A DNA stretch of 64,000 nucleotides. It comes from Lichenibacterium minor (GTDB lineage: Bacteria; Pseudomonadota; Alphaproteobacteria; Rhizobiales; Beijerinckiaceae). A program made the translations under genes and the position numbers. How positions within the stretch are numbered: the first letter of the stretch is position 1; the number at the start of each line of letters is the position of its first letter. The notes beneath the pieces are model-generated. The model saw only the letters and a program-made list of their open reading frames with translations. It was not told the origin of the DNA and made no database searches. Below are positions 52,525-64,000 of this stretch, in pieces. The stretch is taken from the NCBI RefSeq assembly GCF_004137685.1, contig NZ_QYBB01000025.1:1-64000 (forward strand). Direction: 5' to 3'.

Positions 52525-52761
52525 TCACGCCCGACGGTGAACGAGAGCGCCGAGCACGTAGCCGGCCAGTGCGACGCCGAAGAGCAGGGGCCACGGACTC
52601 CTGGGCTGGCCATCGACGGTCGTCGCCGTCGGCTCGACGTCCTTTCTGCTCCCGCGCGCGGCGTTCTGCACCCGATGGGACACATCCTGAAACAGCTTCG
52701 GCTCACCTTGGGGGCCATACGGCGAACGGCCTGCGCGCGGGATGGGGGGCGGTGTCGGCAT
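52525..52761 (-). CDS. Small tail-anchored membrane protein
   Basis: 78 residues. ATG 52761 is preceded by GGAGG six to seven bases away, good evidence that it is translated. The N-terminal 55 residues are polar and proline-rich; the end WPLLFGVALAGYVLGALVHR is a single transmembrane helix with a basic tail. The tail resembles that of the CsbD-anchor protein at 2024-2368 (GYLLALLV). The function is unknown. Confidence 0.55.
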   Translation of the reverse strand: MPTPPPIPRAGRSPYGPQGEPKLFQDVSHRVQNAARGSRKDVEPTATTVDGQPRSPWPLLFGVALAGYVLGALVHRRA

Positions 52762-53235
52762 CTGTTGTCCTCCGTGTCGGGAAGCAATGGACCAAGGCCC
52801 GCTTGGTTCCTGACCCCGACTTCAGCACGGAGCTTGGAAAGATGCCGGCGGCGCTCACGCTGGGCACGGGCAAGGCGCCTCGGCCATCCCGAGCCGTCGG
52901 GGCGACCCGCTCGCGTGAAACGTGCCTGACCGGCACGACGCATCCAGCCGACCGAGCCCTCATGGTGAAGGCCTGCATCCATCCAAGCCGAGATGCCCTT
53001 CTCGGCTCTGGTCCGGCGATGTCGGGGTCGGTCGGGACCAGAAGAGGGCCGGGCCATTCGCCGCCGAAACGAGGGACATATCAACGGTCAGAGATCCTTG
53101 ACCGACGGCAGGCGCGAACGCATGCCGCGTAACGCGACGGAGAGGCATCAGCACTTCCGTCGCTGAAGATCAGCCCAGGTCTTCATTTTTGGCCGAAGCC
53201 AAAGGTGGCAAAGACGTTGTCTTCTGATGAGAGAC
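52762..53235. other. Intergenic stretch without a supported gene
   Basis: About 470 bases between the small membrane gene and the tRNA gene. Nothing with a convincing start and protein pattern is visible. Confidence 0.45.
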
Positions 53236-53312
53236 TGGCGCGCCCCGCAGGATTCGAACCTGCGACCCTCGGGTTCGAAGCCCGATACTCTATCCAGCTG
53301 AGCTAGGGGCGC
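53236..53312 (-). tRNA. tRNA-Arg (anticodon TCG)
   Basis: The minus strand folds into a full cloverleaf. The acceptor is GCGCCCC paired with GGGGCGC, the D arm contains AGCTCAGCTGGATAGAG, the anticodon stem TCGGG/CCCGA holds loop CTTCGAA with anticodon TCG (53278-53276), and the T arm is GCAGGTTCGAATCCTGC. The 3' CCA is encoded (TGG at 53236-53238 on the plus strand). Confidence 0.95.
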
Positions 53313-53679
53313 TGGCGGTGCCAGCATGGCACGGATCGCGTCGCTGCGCCCGCCTTTTCTGCGGGCGCGGCGATCCGGGGTCGCCGAGGTCCGGGCGGCT
53401 TGGCTGACGAGGCCGGAGGCTTCGGGTCGAAAGCTGAGCGGGTTTTCAGCATGACACCGGCACCGGCACCGGCGCGGTCACGCGGCCGCCGGAACGTCGA
53501 GGTCGCGCCCAGGTGGACGGGGGAGGCCGCGCCCAGTGCCACCGGTCCTGCAGCGGGCCGGCGATGTCCACCGGCCGATCGTCGTGCTTCCTCGGCCCGT
53601 CCCGGGTCCCGGGCCGCCTGTCCGACGGATGCGACCTCGCGGAAGCAGGGCGCCGCGGCGTGACGCCCGCCGTCCCGCC
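53313..53679. other. Intergenic stretch upstream of tRNA-Arg
   Basis: About 370 bases with very high GC and no recognisable gene. No phage integrase or repeated tRNA 3' end was seen, so I do not propose an attachment site. Confidence 0.45.
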
Positions 53680-54177
53680 CTACACCGAGCCCAGAGGGCG
53701 CCACGAGAGCAGGTCCTTCAAGCGGCGCTGCAGGCCTTCGCGGGTCGCCCGGTAGGCGCCGAGCCGTTGGTCGCGCGAGCCTTCCACCACCGTGGGGTCC
53801 GCGGTCGGCCAATAGCTGACGTCGACCGCCATGGCGCGGGTGTATTCGAGAGCGCGGTGGTGGGCTTCGGGCGACAGCGTGACGATCAGGTCGAAGTTGT
53901 CGTCCTCCAGGTCTTCGAAGCGGCGCGGCCGGTGGCGCGCGCTGTCGAGGCCGAGCTCGTCCATCACGGCGTCGACGAAGGGGTCGTGCGCGCCCGGCCG
54001 CACCCCCGCGGACTGGATGTAGACCGAGCGCCCGACGAGGCGCTTGGCCATGGTTTCCGCCATCACGGAGCGCACGGCGTTTTCCGAACAGGCGAACAGG
54101 ATCGACTGGGGCTTCGCGCGGGGGGCGGCGCCGGGGGGGTCGGCTGGCGGAGAGCCTGGGGCCGGCGGGGGCGTCAT
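53680..54177 (-). CDS. Low-molecular-weight protein tyrosine phosphatase family protein
   Basis: 165 residues. The phosphate-binding loop CSENAVRS (Cys-X5-Arg) follows the first strand (SILFACSENAVRSVMAETMA), and the general-acid Asp-Pro lies in YWPTADPTVVEG. Members are protein tyrosine phosphatases or arsenate reductases; there is no ars context, so phosphatase is more likely. The proline-rich N-terminus (about 20 residues) is extra. It overlaps the UPF0262 gene by four bases and belongs to the hisD transcript, an arrangement common in alphaproteobacteria. Confidence 0.88.
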   Translation of the reverse strand: MTPPPAPGSPPADPPGAAPRAKPQSILFACSENAVRSVMAETMAKRLVGRSVYIQSAGVRPGAHDPFVDAVMDELGLDSARHRPRRFEDLEDDNFDLIVTLSPEAHHRALEYTRAMAVDVSYWPTADPTVVEGSRDQRLGAYRATREGLQRRLKDLLSWRPLGSV

Positions 54178-54665
54178 CCCTTGTAGTGGAGGGCGGTCAT
54201 CAGGGTGAACAGGCGGCGCAGCGTCCCCGGGTCGGCCTCCACCTTGCCGCGCAGCCGCTCGCCCAGCAGCGCCGCGCCCTCGTCGTGCAGCCCCCGCCGC
54301 CCCATGTCGATCGCCTCGATCAGGCTCGGCGAAGCGGTGCGGATCGCCCGATAGTAGGTGTCGCAGAGCATGAGGTAGTCCTTCAGCACGGAGCGGAAGG
54401 GCTGCAGCGACAGCAGGTGCGACATCAGCGGCGCCCCCGCCTCGTCGGCGACGGAGAAGACGAGCTTGCCTTCCTGCAGCCCGATGGCCAGGCGGTACGG
54501 TCCCCCGTCGGGCCCGGGCCCGTCGCGGCCGGAAAGCCCGAAGCTGTTCTCCTCCACGAGGTCGTAGATGGCGATGCGGCGTTCGTGTTCCTGGTCGGGG
54601 TTGCCGCGGCCGATCGACCCCTCGTCGAGGGTGACGGCGACGAGGCGTCGGCGCTCCCCGGCCAC
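54174..54665 (-). CDS. UPF0262 family protein
   Basis: About 163 residues from GTG 54665, six bases after the hisD stop. The conserved pattern is clear: RLVAVTLDEGSIGRGNPDQE, HERRIAIYDLVEENSF, LLSLQPFRSVLKDYLMLCDT, YYRAIRTASPSLIEAIDMGR and RGLHDEGAALLGERL. UPF0262 is restricted to alphaproteobacteria and its function is unknown. It sits between hisD and the phosphatase. Confidence 0.92.
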   Translation of the reverse strand: MAGERRRLVAVTLDEGSIGRGNPDQEHERRIAIYDLVEENSFGLSGRDGPGPDGGPYRLAIGLQEGKLVFSVADEAGAPLMSHLLSLQPFRSVLKDYLMLCDTYYRAIRTASPSLIEAIDMGRRGLHDEGAALLGERLRGKVEADPGTLRRLFTLMTALHYKG

Positions 54666-54670
54666 CGGCG

Positions 54671-55969
54671 TCAGCCCTTCAAGCGCATCGCGACCGAGCG
54701 GGCGTGGGCGTCGAGCCCTTCGGCTTCGCCGAGCGCCACCGCGGCCGGGCCCAGCGCCGCCAGCGCGGCCGCGTCGCATTTCAGCACCGAGGTCCGCTTC
54801 ATGAAGTCGAGCACGCCGAGCCCCGACGCGAAGCGGGCCGAGCGCGCCGTCGGCAGCACGTGGTTCGAGCCGCCCACGTAGTCGCCGATGGCCTCGGGCG
54901 TGTGGGGGCCGAGGAAGATCGCGCCGGCGTCGCGGATGCGGCGCGCCAGGGCGTCGCCGTCCCGCGCGATGATCTCGAGGTGTTCGGGCGCGAGGCGGTC
55001 GACGAGAGGCACGGCGGCGTCGAGGTCGGGCACGAGCACGATGGCGCCGTAGTCGCGCCAGGAGGGTCCCGCGATGGCGCGGCGGGGCAGGGCGGCCAAC
55101 TGGCGCTCGACCGCCGCCGCCACGGCGTCGGCGAGGTCCCCGCTGTCGGTGACGAGGATCGACTGCGCCACGGCGTCGTGTTCGGCCTGGGCGAGGAGGT
55201 CGGCGGCGACGTGCTCGGGGTCGGCCGACGAATCCGCCACCACGACGACCTCGGACGGGCCGGCGATCATGTCGATGCCGACCTGGCCGAACACGCGCCG
55301 CTTGGCGGCCGCCACATAGGCGTTGCCGGGGCCGACGATCTTGGACACCGGCGCGATGCTGTCGGTGCCGTAGGCCAGGGCCGCCACCGCCTGGGCACCG
55401 CCGACGCGGTAGATCTCGTCGACGCCGGCGAGTTCGGCCGCGACCAGCACCAGCGGGTTCAGCACGCCGTCGGGCGTCGGCACGACGATGACGACGCGCT
55501 CGCAGCCCGCCACCGTGGCCGGGATGGCGTTCATCAGCACGGACGACGGGTAGGCGGCGGTGCCGCCCGGCACGTAGAGGCCGACGGCGCGGATCGCCGT
55601 CCAGCGCCAGCCGAGCTCGACGCCGAGCGCGTCGGTCCAGAACTGGTCCGCGGGCTTCTGGCGCTCGTGGAAGGCGAGGATGCGGTCGCGCGCGAGCTTC
55701 AGGGCCTCGAAGGTGCGGTCCGGTACCGCGCCGCGGGCGGCTGCGATCTCGTCGCGCGTGACGCGCAGCCCGGACGCGCGCAGGTCGACCCGGTCGAAGC
55801 GCTGGGTGAGGTCGAACAGGGCGGCGTCGCCTCGCCCCCGCACGTCGGCGATGATGGCCCCGACCGCGTCGTCGACGTCCTGCGACACCTCCCGCTTGGC
55901 GGACAGGAGGGCGCGGAAGGCGTGTTCGAAGTCGCTCGAACGGGCGTCGAGCCGCGTATAGGTCTGCAT
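54671..55969 (-). CDS. hisD: Histidinol dehydrogenase
   Basis: 432 residues, the usual length. Motifs: FHERQKPADQFWTDALGVEL, YVPGGTAAYPSSVLMNAIPA, VYRVGGAQAVAALAYGTDSI-type region (YRVGGAQAVAALAYGTDSIA), KIVGPGNAYVAAAKRRVFGQ, AGPSEVVVVADSSADPEHVA and the zinc/catalytic APEHLEII and GSNHVLPTARSARFASGLGV. It performs the last two oxidations of histidine biosynthesis. Confidence 0.97.
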   Translation of the reverse strand: MQTYTRLDARSSDFEHAFRALLSAKREVSQDVDDAVGAIIADVRGRGDAALFDLTQRFDRVDLRASGLRVTRDEIAAARGAVPDRTFEALKLARDRILAFHERQKPADQFWTDALGVELGWRWTAIRAVGLYVPGGTAAYPSSVLMNAIPATVAGCERVVIVVPTPDGVLNPLVLVAAELAGVDEIYRVGGAQAVAALAYGTDSIAPVSKIVGPGNAYVAAAKRRVFGQVGIDMIAGPSEVVVVADSSADPEHVAADLLAQAEHDAVAQSILVTDSGDLADAVAAAVERQLAALPRRAIAGPSWRDYGAIVLVPDLDAAVPLVDRLAPEHLEIIARDGDALARRIRDAGAIFLGPHTPEAIGDYVGGSNHVLPTARSARFASGLGVLDFMKRTSVLKCDAAALAALGPAAVALGEAEGLDAHARSVAMRLKG

Positions 55970-56074
55970 GTCTCCTGCTTAGAACGTCGCCGCCCCGCGC
56001 TCAAGCGCGGCGGCGCCGTCCGGCGGGCCCGACGGCGGGCGAAGGGTGTCGCGCCCGCCGCATCCCGCGTGCCG

Positions 56075-58275
<2,201 letters not shown>

Positions 58276-58279
<4 letters not shown>

Positions 58280-61200
58280 GCGCGCTCCTCCACACCGGTC
58301 AGGCGATCCACGATCGCCTTGAATCCGCCGAGCGGGATCGGCAGCCACTTCGGCCGGTTGGCCACCTCGTAGCCGATCTCGTAGGCGGCCTTCTCCAAAA
58401 GCATCAGATCGAGCAGCGGATCCGTGCCCGCGTCGACGGCCTCGTCCGGCTCGGTGCCCGACGCGGCGGCGCGGTAGTGGCGCAGGAACGCCTGCGCCGA
58501 CTCGCGCCGGAAGGTGTCGAGCAGCGCTTCGCGGCGCTCGCGCACCGGCTGCGGCCCCGCGTCCTCCTCGATGCCAGACACGGCGGCGGCCGCGTAGTCG
58601 AGCGAGCGGAGCAGGCCCGCCACGTCGCGCAGCGGGCTCGCCTTGGCGCGGCGCTCATCGAGCGACTTCACCGGCTCGCCTTCGAAGTCGATGATGAAGG
58701 CGTCGGGCCCGCTCACCAGCACCTGCCCGAGGTGGAAGTCCCCGTGGACGCGGGTCATCACCGTCCCGCGGCCGGATTCCGAGAGCCGGTCGACGACCTC
58801 CAGGATCGCCTGGCGCCGGCCCAGGACCGTGTCGGCGAGGCCGCCCGCCTCGTCGTCGAGCAAGGGGCGGCGGGCCGCGAGGGCGTCGAGCGCGTGCGCG
58901 ACCTCGCCGCCGATGGTGCGGCGCCACGCCCCGACGGCGTCGTCGCCCGCCGCCACGGGGGTGAAGGCCGGGTCGTCGCTCGGGGCCGCGAGGGCGCGGT
59001 GAAGCTCGCCCAGGCGGCGGCCGACCGTCCCCACGAAGGCGTCGAGCACCTGGTAGTCGGGGCTGGCGGCGCCGTCGGTCAGCGCGGCGTCCTCGACGGC
59101 GCGGCGCAGGTTGTCGAGCACCCAGGTCCAGGCGTCGCCCTGGTTGGCGATGACGCCCTGGACGATGGCGAGCGTGTTGGGCGTGCCGTCCGGGGCGACG
59201 CGCACCAGTTCGCCGATCAACGGCGCCGTGTTGGCGTAGCCGACGGCGGTGAGGTGGCGCGTCATCTCCGCCTCGGGGTGGATGCCCGGCACGACGCGGC
59301 GGATCAGCTTCACGATGGCGAGGCTGCCGAGGATGACCGACGAGTTCGACTGTTCCGAGGTCAGCCAGCGGATCTTCGCCTCGTCGATGCCCTCGAGGGC
59401 GTCGACGGCGCCGGTGGCGCGGGCCTGGATCTCGCTCCCGTCCGGCAGCGCCAGGGTGCCCCGCTCCTTCAGCGCGCGCAGCATGCCGCGGGGCAGGGCT
59501 TCGAGCGCGAAGGCGTCGGTGAGGTAGCCGACCTGCCGGCCGCGGCGCACGCGCGCCATGGCGGTCTGCTGGGCGAAGGCGGACAGGCCGGCCCCTTCCC
59601 AGGCGATGCCGGCCGGCATCTGGTAGCGGTCGACCCGGCCCGCGGTCTCGACCTCGACCTCGATGAGGAACACGTCCTGCAGCGTGGTCAGCGCCACCGC
59701 GTAGGCGAGGCGCGCGCCGGTGATGCGCTGGTCCTTGGCGGCGAACCAGCGGCGCCGCGGCAGGTACACCGGCAGCAGGTCGTTGAGGATGCGCGCCGTG
59801 TAGCGCTCGCTCAGCAGCTCCTTCAGGCTGTCTCGCACCACGAGCGTTTCGAACTCGGGGAGCTGCTCGCCGCCGGCCTGATGCCAGGACGGCGGCTTCT
59901 CGTCCCGCGACAGCGCCATCCAGTAGAAGCCGTAGGGCGGCAGCGTGAGCAGGTAGTTGAGCTTGCCGATCGGGGGGAAGGGCGAGGGGCCGCTGAGCTC
60001 GACCGGGACCCAGCCCTCGTAGTCGGCGAGGTCGAGCTCCACCGCCTGCGGGGTGCGGGACAGGTTGGCGACGCACAGGATCGTGTCGCCGTCGAACTCG
60101 CGCAGGTAGGCCATCACGCGGCGGTTGCCGGGATACAGGAAGCGCAGGGTGCCGCGGCCGAAGGCCTGGTGGTTGCGGCGCAGCGACAGCATGCGCCGCA
60201 TCCAGTTCAGCAGCGAATGCGGGTCGCGCGCCTGGGCCTCCACGTTGACGGCCGAGAAGCCGTAGAGCGGGTCCATGATGGGCGGCAGCACCACGCTGGC
60301 CGGGTCTGCGCGGGAGAAGCCCCCGTTGCGGTCCTCCGTCCACTGCATCGGCGTGCGGACGCCGTCGCGGTCGCCGAGGTGGATGTTGTCGCCCATGCCG
60401 ATCTCGTCGCCGTAATAGATCACGGGCGTGCCGGGCATGGACAGGAGGAGGCCGTTCATCAGCTCGATGCGGCGCCGGTCGCGCTGCAGCAGCGGCGCCA
60501 GCCGCCGGCGGATGCCGAGGTTGATGCGCGCCCGCTTGTCGGACGCGTAGGTGTTCCACAGGTAGTCGCGTTCCTCGTCGGTCACCATCTCGAGCGTCAG
60601 CTCGTCGTGGTTGCGCAGGAAGATCGCCCATTGCGCCTTGTCCGGGATCTCCGGGGTTTGGCGCATGATGTCGGTGATGGGGAAGCGGTCCTCCTTGGCG
60701 ATGGCCATGTACATGCGCGGCATCAGCGGGAAGTGGAACGCCATGTGGCATTCGTCGCCGTCGCCGAAATACATCTGCGTGTCTTCGGGCCACATGTTGG
60801 CCTCGGCCAGCAGCATGCGGTCCGGGTAGGACGCGTCGAGGTCGGCGCGGATCTTCTTCAGGATGACGTGAGTCTCGGGCAGGTTCTCGTTCGAGGTGCC
60901 GTCCCGCTCGATCAGGTAGGGGATGGCGTCGAGGCGCAGCCCGTCGACGCCCATGTCGAGCCAGAAGTGCATGACGCGCAGCACCTCCTCCAGCACCTTC
61001 GGGTTGTCGAAGTTGAGGTCGGGCTGGTGGGAATAGAAGCGGTGCCAGAAGTACTGGCCCGCCACCGGATCCCAGGTCCAGTTCGACGTCTCGGTGTCGA
61101 GGAAGATGATGCGCGTTTCGGTGAACTTGTCGTCCGTGTCGGACCACACGTAGAGGTCGCGCTCCGGCGAGCCCTTCGGCGCATTGCGGGCCGCCTGGAA

Positions 61201-61575
61201 CCAGGGGTGCTGGTCCGAGGTGTGGTTGATGACGAGCTCGGTGATGACGCGGATGCCGCGCGCATGCGCTTCCGCGACGAACTGCCGGAACTCGTCGAGC
61301 GAGCCGTAATCGGGGCTGACGTCCTCGTAGCCGGCGATGTCGTAGCCGTCGTCCCGCCGCGGGCTGGGGTAGAAGGGCAGCAGCCAGATGCAGGTGACGC
61401 CGAGGGTCGCCACGTAGTCGAGCTTGGCGTTCAGCCCCGCGAAATCGCCGATGCCGTCGTTGTTGGCATCGAAGAACGATTTCACGTGCAGCTGATAGAT
61501 GACGGCGTCCTTGTACCAGAGCGGGTCATCCGACAGCGTGGATGCGGACAGCGTGGACTGGGGCTGAAGCGCCAT
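58276..61575 (-). CDS. treS: Trehalose synthase fused to maltokinase
   Basis: 1099 residues from ATG 61575, twice the length of TreS alone. Residues about 15-560 are the GH13 trehalose synthase: DAVIYQLHVKSFFDANNDGI, DMGVDGLRLDAIPYLIERDG (nucleophile), RMLLAEANMWPEDTQMYFGD (acid) and FLRNHDELTLEMVTDEERDY. About 590-1099 is the maltokinase (Pep2/Mak): LPRRRWFAAKDQRITG, VMTRVHGDFHLGQVLVSGPD and FIIDFEGEPVKSLDERRAKA. The fusion turns trehalose to maltose and then to maltose-1-phosphate, the GlgE substrate. The gene lies two bases after glgE. Confidence 0.96.
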
Positions 61576-61577
61576 GT

Positions 61578-64000
61578 TCAGAGGTCTCTCGTCGCGCTGA
61601 GGCGCCAGATGGAGAAGGGGAGTTCGGCGGGGTCGAGGCGGATGCGCTGGACCTTGCCGGTCCACGCAAAGTTCACGCCGCGCATCAGGTCCTCGACCGC
61701 GATCGTGCCGTCGTCGGGCAGGCCCCATTCCCACAGCGGCACCTCGATGTCGGCCTCCTGGGCCGCATAGGGGTCGAGGCTGACGGCGACGAGCAGGCAG
61801 TTGTCGCGCGCCGGCGTGGTCTTCTGGAACAGCAGGACGTTGTCGTTGTACGCCCCGCGGAAGGTGAGGCCGAGGTGGCTGTGCAGGGCCGGGTTGTCGC
61901 GGCGGATGCGGTTCAGCGCGGCGATCTCGCCCACGATGTTGCCGGGCCGGTCGTGGTCCCAGGCGGTGAGCTGGTACTTCTCGCTGTCGGCATATTCCTT
62001 CCGCTTCGCGTCCGGGCGGCCTTCGCAGAGTTCGAACCCGTTGTACACGCCCCACAGGCCCGACAGCGTCGCCGCCAAGGCGGCGCGGATCAGGAACGCG
62101 GAGCGCGGCGCGTTCTGCAGGAAGTCCGGGTTGATGTCGTGCGTGTTGACGAAGAAGTGCGGGCGGAAGAAGTCCTTCGGCGCCTGGGTGGTCAGCTCCG
62201 TCAGGTACTCCGTCATCTCGTATTTGGTGTTGCGCCACGTGAAGTAGGTGTAGCTTTGCGAGAAGCCGATCTTGGCCAGCTTGTACATCACCTTCGGCTT
62301 GGTGAAGGCTTCCGACAGGAACACCACGTCGGGGTGCAGGCGGCGGATGTCGGCGATGGCCCATTCCCAGAAGGGGAAAGGCTTGGTGTGGGGGTTGTCG
62401 ACGCGGAACAGCTTCACGCCCTGCTCGACCCACAGCAGCATCATGTCGCGCAGCTCGATCCACAGCGACGGCATGGCACCGGGCGCGAAGAAGTCGACGT
62501 TGACGATGTCCTCGTATTTCTTCGGGGGGTTCTCGGCATAGCGGATGGTGCCGTCCGGCCGCCAGTTGAACCAGTCCGGGTGGTCCTTCAGCCAGGGATG
62601 GTCGGGCGAAGCCTGGATGGCGATGTCGAGCGCCAGCTCCAGCCCGTGGTCCGCGGCGGCCTTCACCAGCCGGCGGAAGCTTTCGAAGTCGCCGAGCTCG
62701 GGATGGATGGCGGAATGGCCGCCTTCCGCGGCGCCGATCGCGTAGGGGCTGCCGGGATCGTCCGGGCCGGCCGTCAGGGTGTTGTTGCGGCCCTTGCGGT
62801 TGGTGCGGCCGATGGGGTGGATCGGCGTGAAATACAGCACGTCGAACCCCATGGCGCGCACGCGGGGCAGGGTTTCGATGACGTCGTCGAAGGTGCCGTG
62901 GCGCAGGGGATCGCCGCTCTGGGAGCGCGGGAAGATGGAATACCAGCTCGCGAAGCCCGCGCCCGTGCGCTCGGCGTCGACCGGGATCTCGGCCGAGGTC
63001 AGCTTGAAGGGGCGCGGGTCGGCGGCCATCATGGCGGCCTCCGTGTCGGGCGCCATCAGGATGGCGAGGCGGGTGGCGTCGTCGGCTCCGAGCAGGCGCT
63101 CCGCGATCGGCTTCAGCCGCGCCGCGGCCTCGCCCTCCGCCGAGGCCAGCGTGCGCTCGACGAGGCGGCGCCCTTCCTCGAGCTCCAGCGGCACGGCGAG
63201 GCCGGCCGCGTGCTTGGCTTCCACCTCGTGGTGGAACATGGCGAAGTCGTCGCGCCAGGTTTCGACGGCGTAGACGTGGCGCCCGAGGCGCTCCAGCGGC
63301 AGGTCGGCCGCCCAGCGGTCGTTGCCGAGCGGCACCATGCGGCGCTCGCGCCAGCCGTCCTCGTCGGCGGCGCGCCAGCGCAGCGCCACGGCGATGCGGT
63401 CGTGCCCTTCCGCGAAGGCGTCCGCCTCGACGCGCACGACCTCGCCGACGATGCGCTTGACGGGGTAGCGGCCGCCGTCGACCGAAGGCGCGATGGCCTC
63501 GATGGCCAGGCGCGGCGCCGCCATGGCGGTTTCCACGGTGAAGCGCAGCGAGTCGAGCGGCGGCACGATGGCGCTGCCGGCCCGGCCGTCGAGCACCCGC
63601 ACGGCCGCAGGGGCGAGGCTCGCCGCCGTGTCGGCGTTGAGGTTCGGCCCCGACCCGATGGCGTCGCGGAACGGCAGGAAGCGCCCGACCTCGGGCGACA
63701 GCGCGCCGCCCGCCAGCGTCGACACGCGGTCGAGCGACGGGTTGACGAGCACGAGCCGCGCCGACGTGGCGCGGCGCAGGTCGCTGGCGTCGATGCGCAG
63801 CACGCCCGTCGGGCTTCCGGCCGCGGCCCCGATGAGCCGCAGGGCGCCGCCGGCGAAGCGGCCGCCTTCGCGCTTCACGAAGGCGTTGGCGGCGCGCACC
63901 GTTTCGGACAGCTGGAGGCGCGGGGCGGCCCGCAGGGCCGCGTAGGTTTCGCGCACGCCGCCGGTGGGGGCGACGCGCTCGCGGGCGCCGAACTCCAGGC
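61578..64000 (-). CDS. glgE: Maltose-1-phosphate maltosyltransferase GlgE, with N-terminal extension (partial)
   Basis: The frame is open to the right window edge, so the 5' end is missing; a GTG at 63956 is an internal candidate only. The GlgE core is clear from about AIAPSVDGGRYPVKRIVGEV onward: FASWYSIFPRSQSGDPLRHG, YFTPIHPIGRTNRKGRNNTL, GVKLFRVDNPHTKPFPFWEW (nucleophile Asp) and VVFLSEAFTKPKVMYKLAKI (acid Glu). It extends alpha-1,4-glucan with maltose from maltose-1-phosphate. Before the core lie at least 160 residues (e.g. LVLVNPSLDRVSTLAGGALS) not present in mycobacterial or Streptomyces GlgE, indicating an extra N-terminal domain. It is first of the visible glgE-treS-glgB operon. Confidence 0.93.
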   Translation of the reverse strand, partial: LEFGARERVAPTGGVRETYAALRAAPRLQLSETVRAANAFVKREGGRFAGGALRLIGAAAGSPTGVLRIDASDLRRATSARLVLVNPSLDRVSTLAGGALSPEVGRFLPFRDAIGSGPNLNADTAASLAPAAVRVLDGRAGSAIVPPLDSLRFTVETAMAAPRLAIEAIAPSVDGGRYPVKRIVGEVVRVEADAFAEGHDRIAVALRWRAADEDGWRERRMVPLGNDRWAADLPLERLGRHVYAVETWRDDFAMFHHEVEAKHAAGLAVPLELEEGRRLVERTLASAEGEAAARLKPIAERLLGADDATRLAILMAPDTEAAMMAADPRPFKLTSAEIPVDAERTGAGFASWYSIFPRSQSGDPLRHGTFDDVIETLPRVRAMGFDVLYFTPIHPIGRTNRKGRNNTLTAGPDDPGSPYAIGAAEGGHSAIHPELGDFESFRRLVKAAADHGLELALDIAIQASPDHPWLKDHPDWFNWRPDGTIRYAENPPKKYEDIVNVDFFAPGAMPSLWIELRDMMLLWVEQGVKLFRVDNPHTKPFPFWEWAIADIRRLHPDVVFLSEAFTKPKVMYKLAKIGFSQSYTYFTWRNTKYEMTEYLTELTTQAPKDFFRPHFFVNTHDINPDFLQNAPRSAFLIRAALAATLSGLWGVYNGFELCEGRPDAKRKEYADSEKYQLTAWDHDRPGNIVGEIAALNRIRRDNPALHSHLGLTFRGAYNDNVLLFQKTTPARDNCLLVAVSLDPYAAQEADIEVPLWEWGLPDDGTIAVEDLMRGVNFAWTGKVQRIRLDPAELPFSIWRLSATRDL

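Noticed and set aside
53236..53679. tRNA-Arg as an integration site for a genomic island
   Set aside because: No integrase gene and no repeat of the tRNA 3' end were seen nearby.

Overview
The window is a GC-rich (roughly 68-70% by eye) alphaproteobacterial chromosome segment. UPF0262 next to hisD, a Rhizobium-type rhamnose locus (rhaRSTPQMK facing rhaDI), the HutF/HutG route of histidine degradation, many stop-start overlaps (ATGA/GTGA) and frequent GTG starts all point to Hyphomicrobiales. A Methylobacteriaceae- or Lichenihabitantaceae-like plant or soil bacterium fits, but the genus cannot be fixed from the sequence alone.

Layout. 0-5 kb is an accessory stress/signalling patch: a broken membrane PAS-GGDEF gene, a small holin-like membrane gene, and a triple-PAS LuxR regulator between two intact CsbD-type stress genes and one CsbD pseudogene. 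5.3-9.9 kb is a GntR-controlled set (BKACE beta-keto acid cleavage enzyme, MFS importer, SDR dehydrogenase) with two copies of the same operator. 10.3-18.4 kb is one long polyol operon: sugar ABC transporter, DeoR regulator, SDR, DhaK, DhaL and xylitol-type dehydrogenase. 18.6-19.95 kb is a mosaic of decayed IS630- and IS5-type transposases. 19.98-30.96 kb is a complete L-rhamnose locus, closed on its other side by an IS66 relic at about 31.1-31.65 kb. 31.7-36.7 kb encodes a SsuABC/NrtABC-like transporter in one operon with an arylsulfotransferase-like protein, under a divergent LacI regulator with a perfect operator palindrome. 36.9-41.3 kb is a polar amino-acid-type ABC transporter divergent from an NtaA/SnaA/DszA-type flavin monooxygenase. 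41.4-49.4 kb is a complete hut locus (hutIHGUD facing hutF-hutC). 49.35-53.2 kb is a second decay zone with fragments of a desaturase, an XRE regulator and a PhnD-like protein, plus an ornithine-cyclodeaminase-family gene, a cold-shock gene and a small tail-anchored protein. 53.2-56 kb holds tRNA-Arg(TCG) and the hisD-UPF0262-phosphatase block. 56-64 kb is the GlgE-TreS/Mak-GlgB maltosyltransferase and glycogen operon, cut by the right edge.

How it works together. Most of the window is modular catabolism: each module has an importer, oxidising or isomerising enzymes, a kinase or lyase, and its own local repressor (GntR, DeoR twice, LacI, HutC) with a recognisable operator. The modules serve an unknown beta-hydroxy or beta-keto acid, a tetritol or pentitol, L-rhamnose, sulfur compounds and histidine, as expected for a bacterium living on plant exudates. 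The GlgE block supplies storage glucan and the CsbD/PAS-LuxR patch suggests stress adaptation. The least described parts are the BKACE module, the arylsulfotransferase-ABC operon, the CsbD/PAS-LuxR patch with its shared upstream element, and the extended GlgE.
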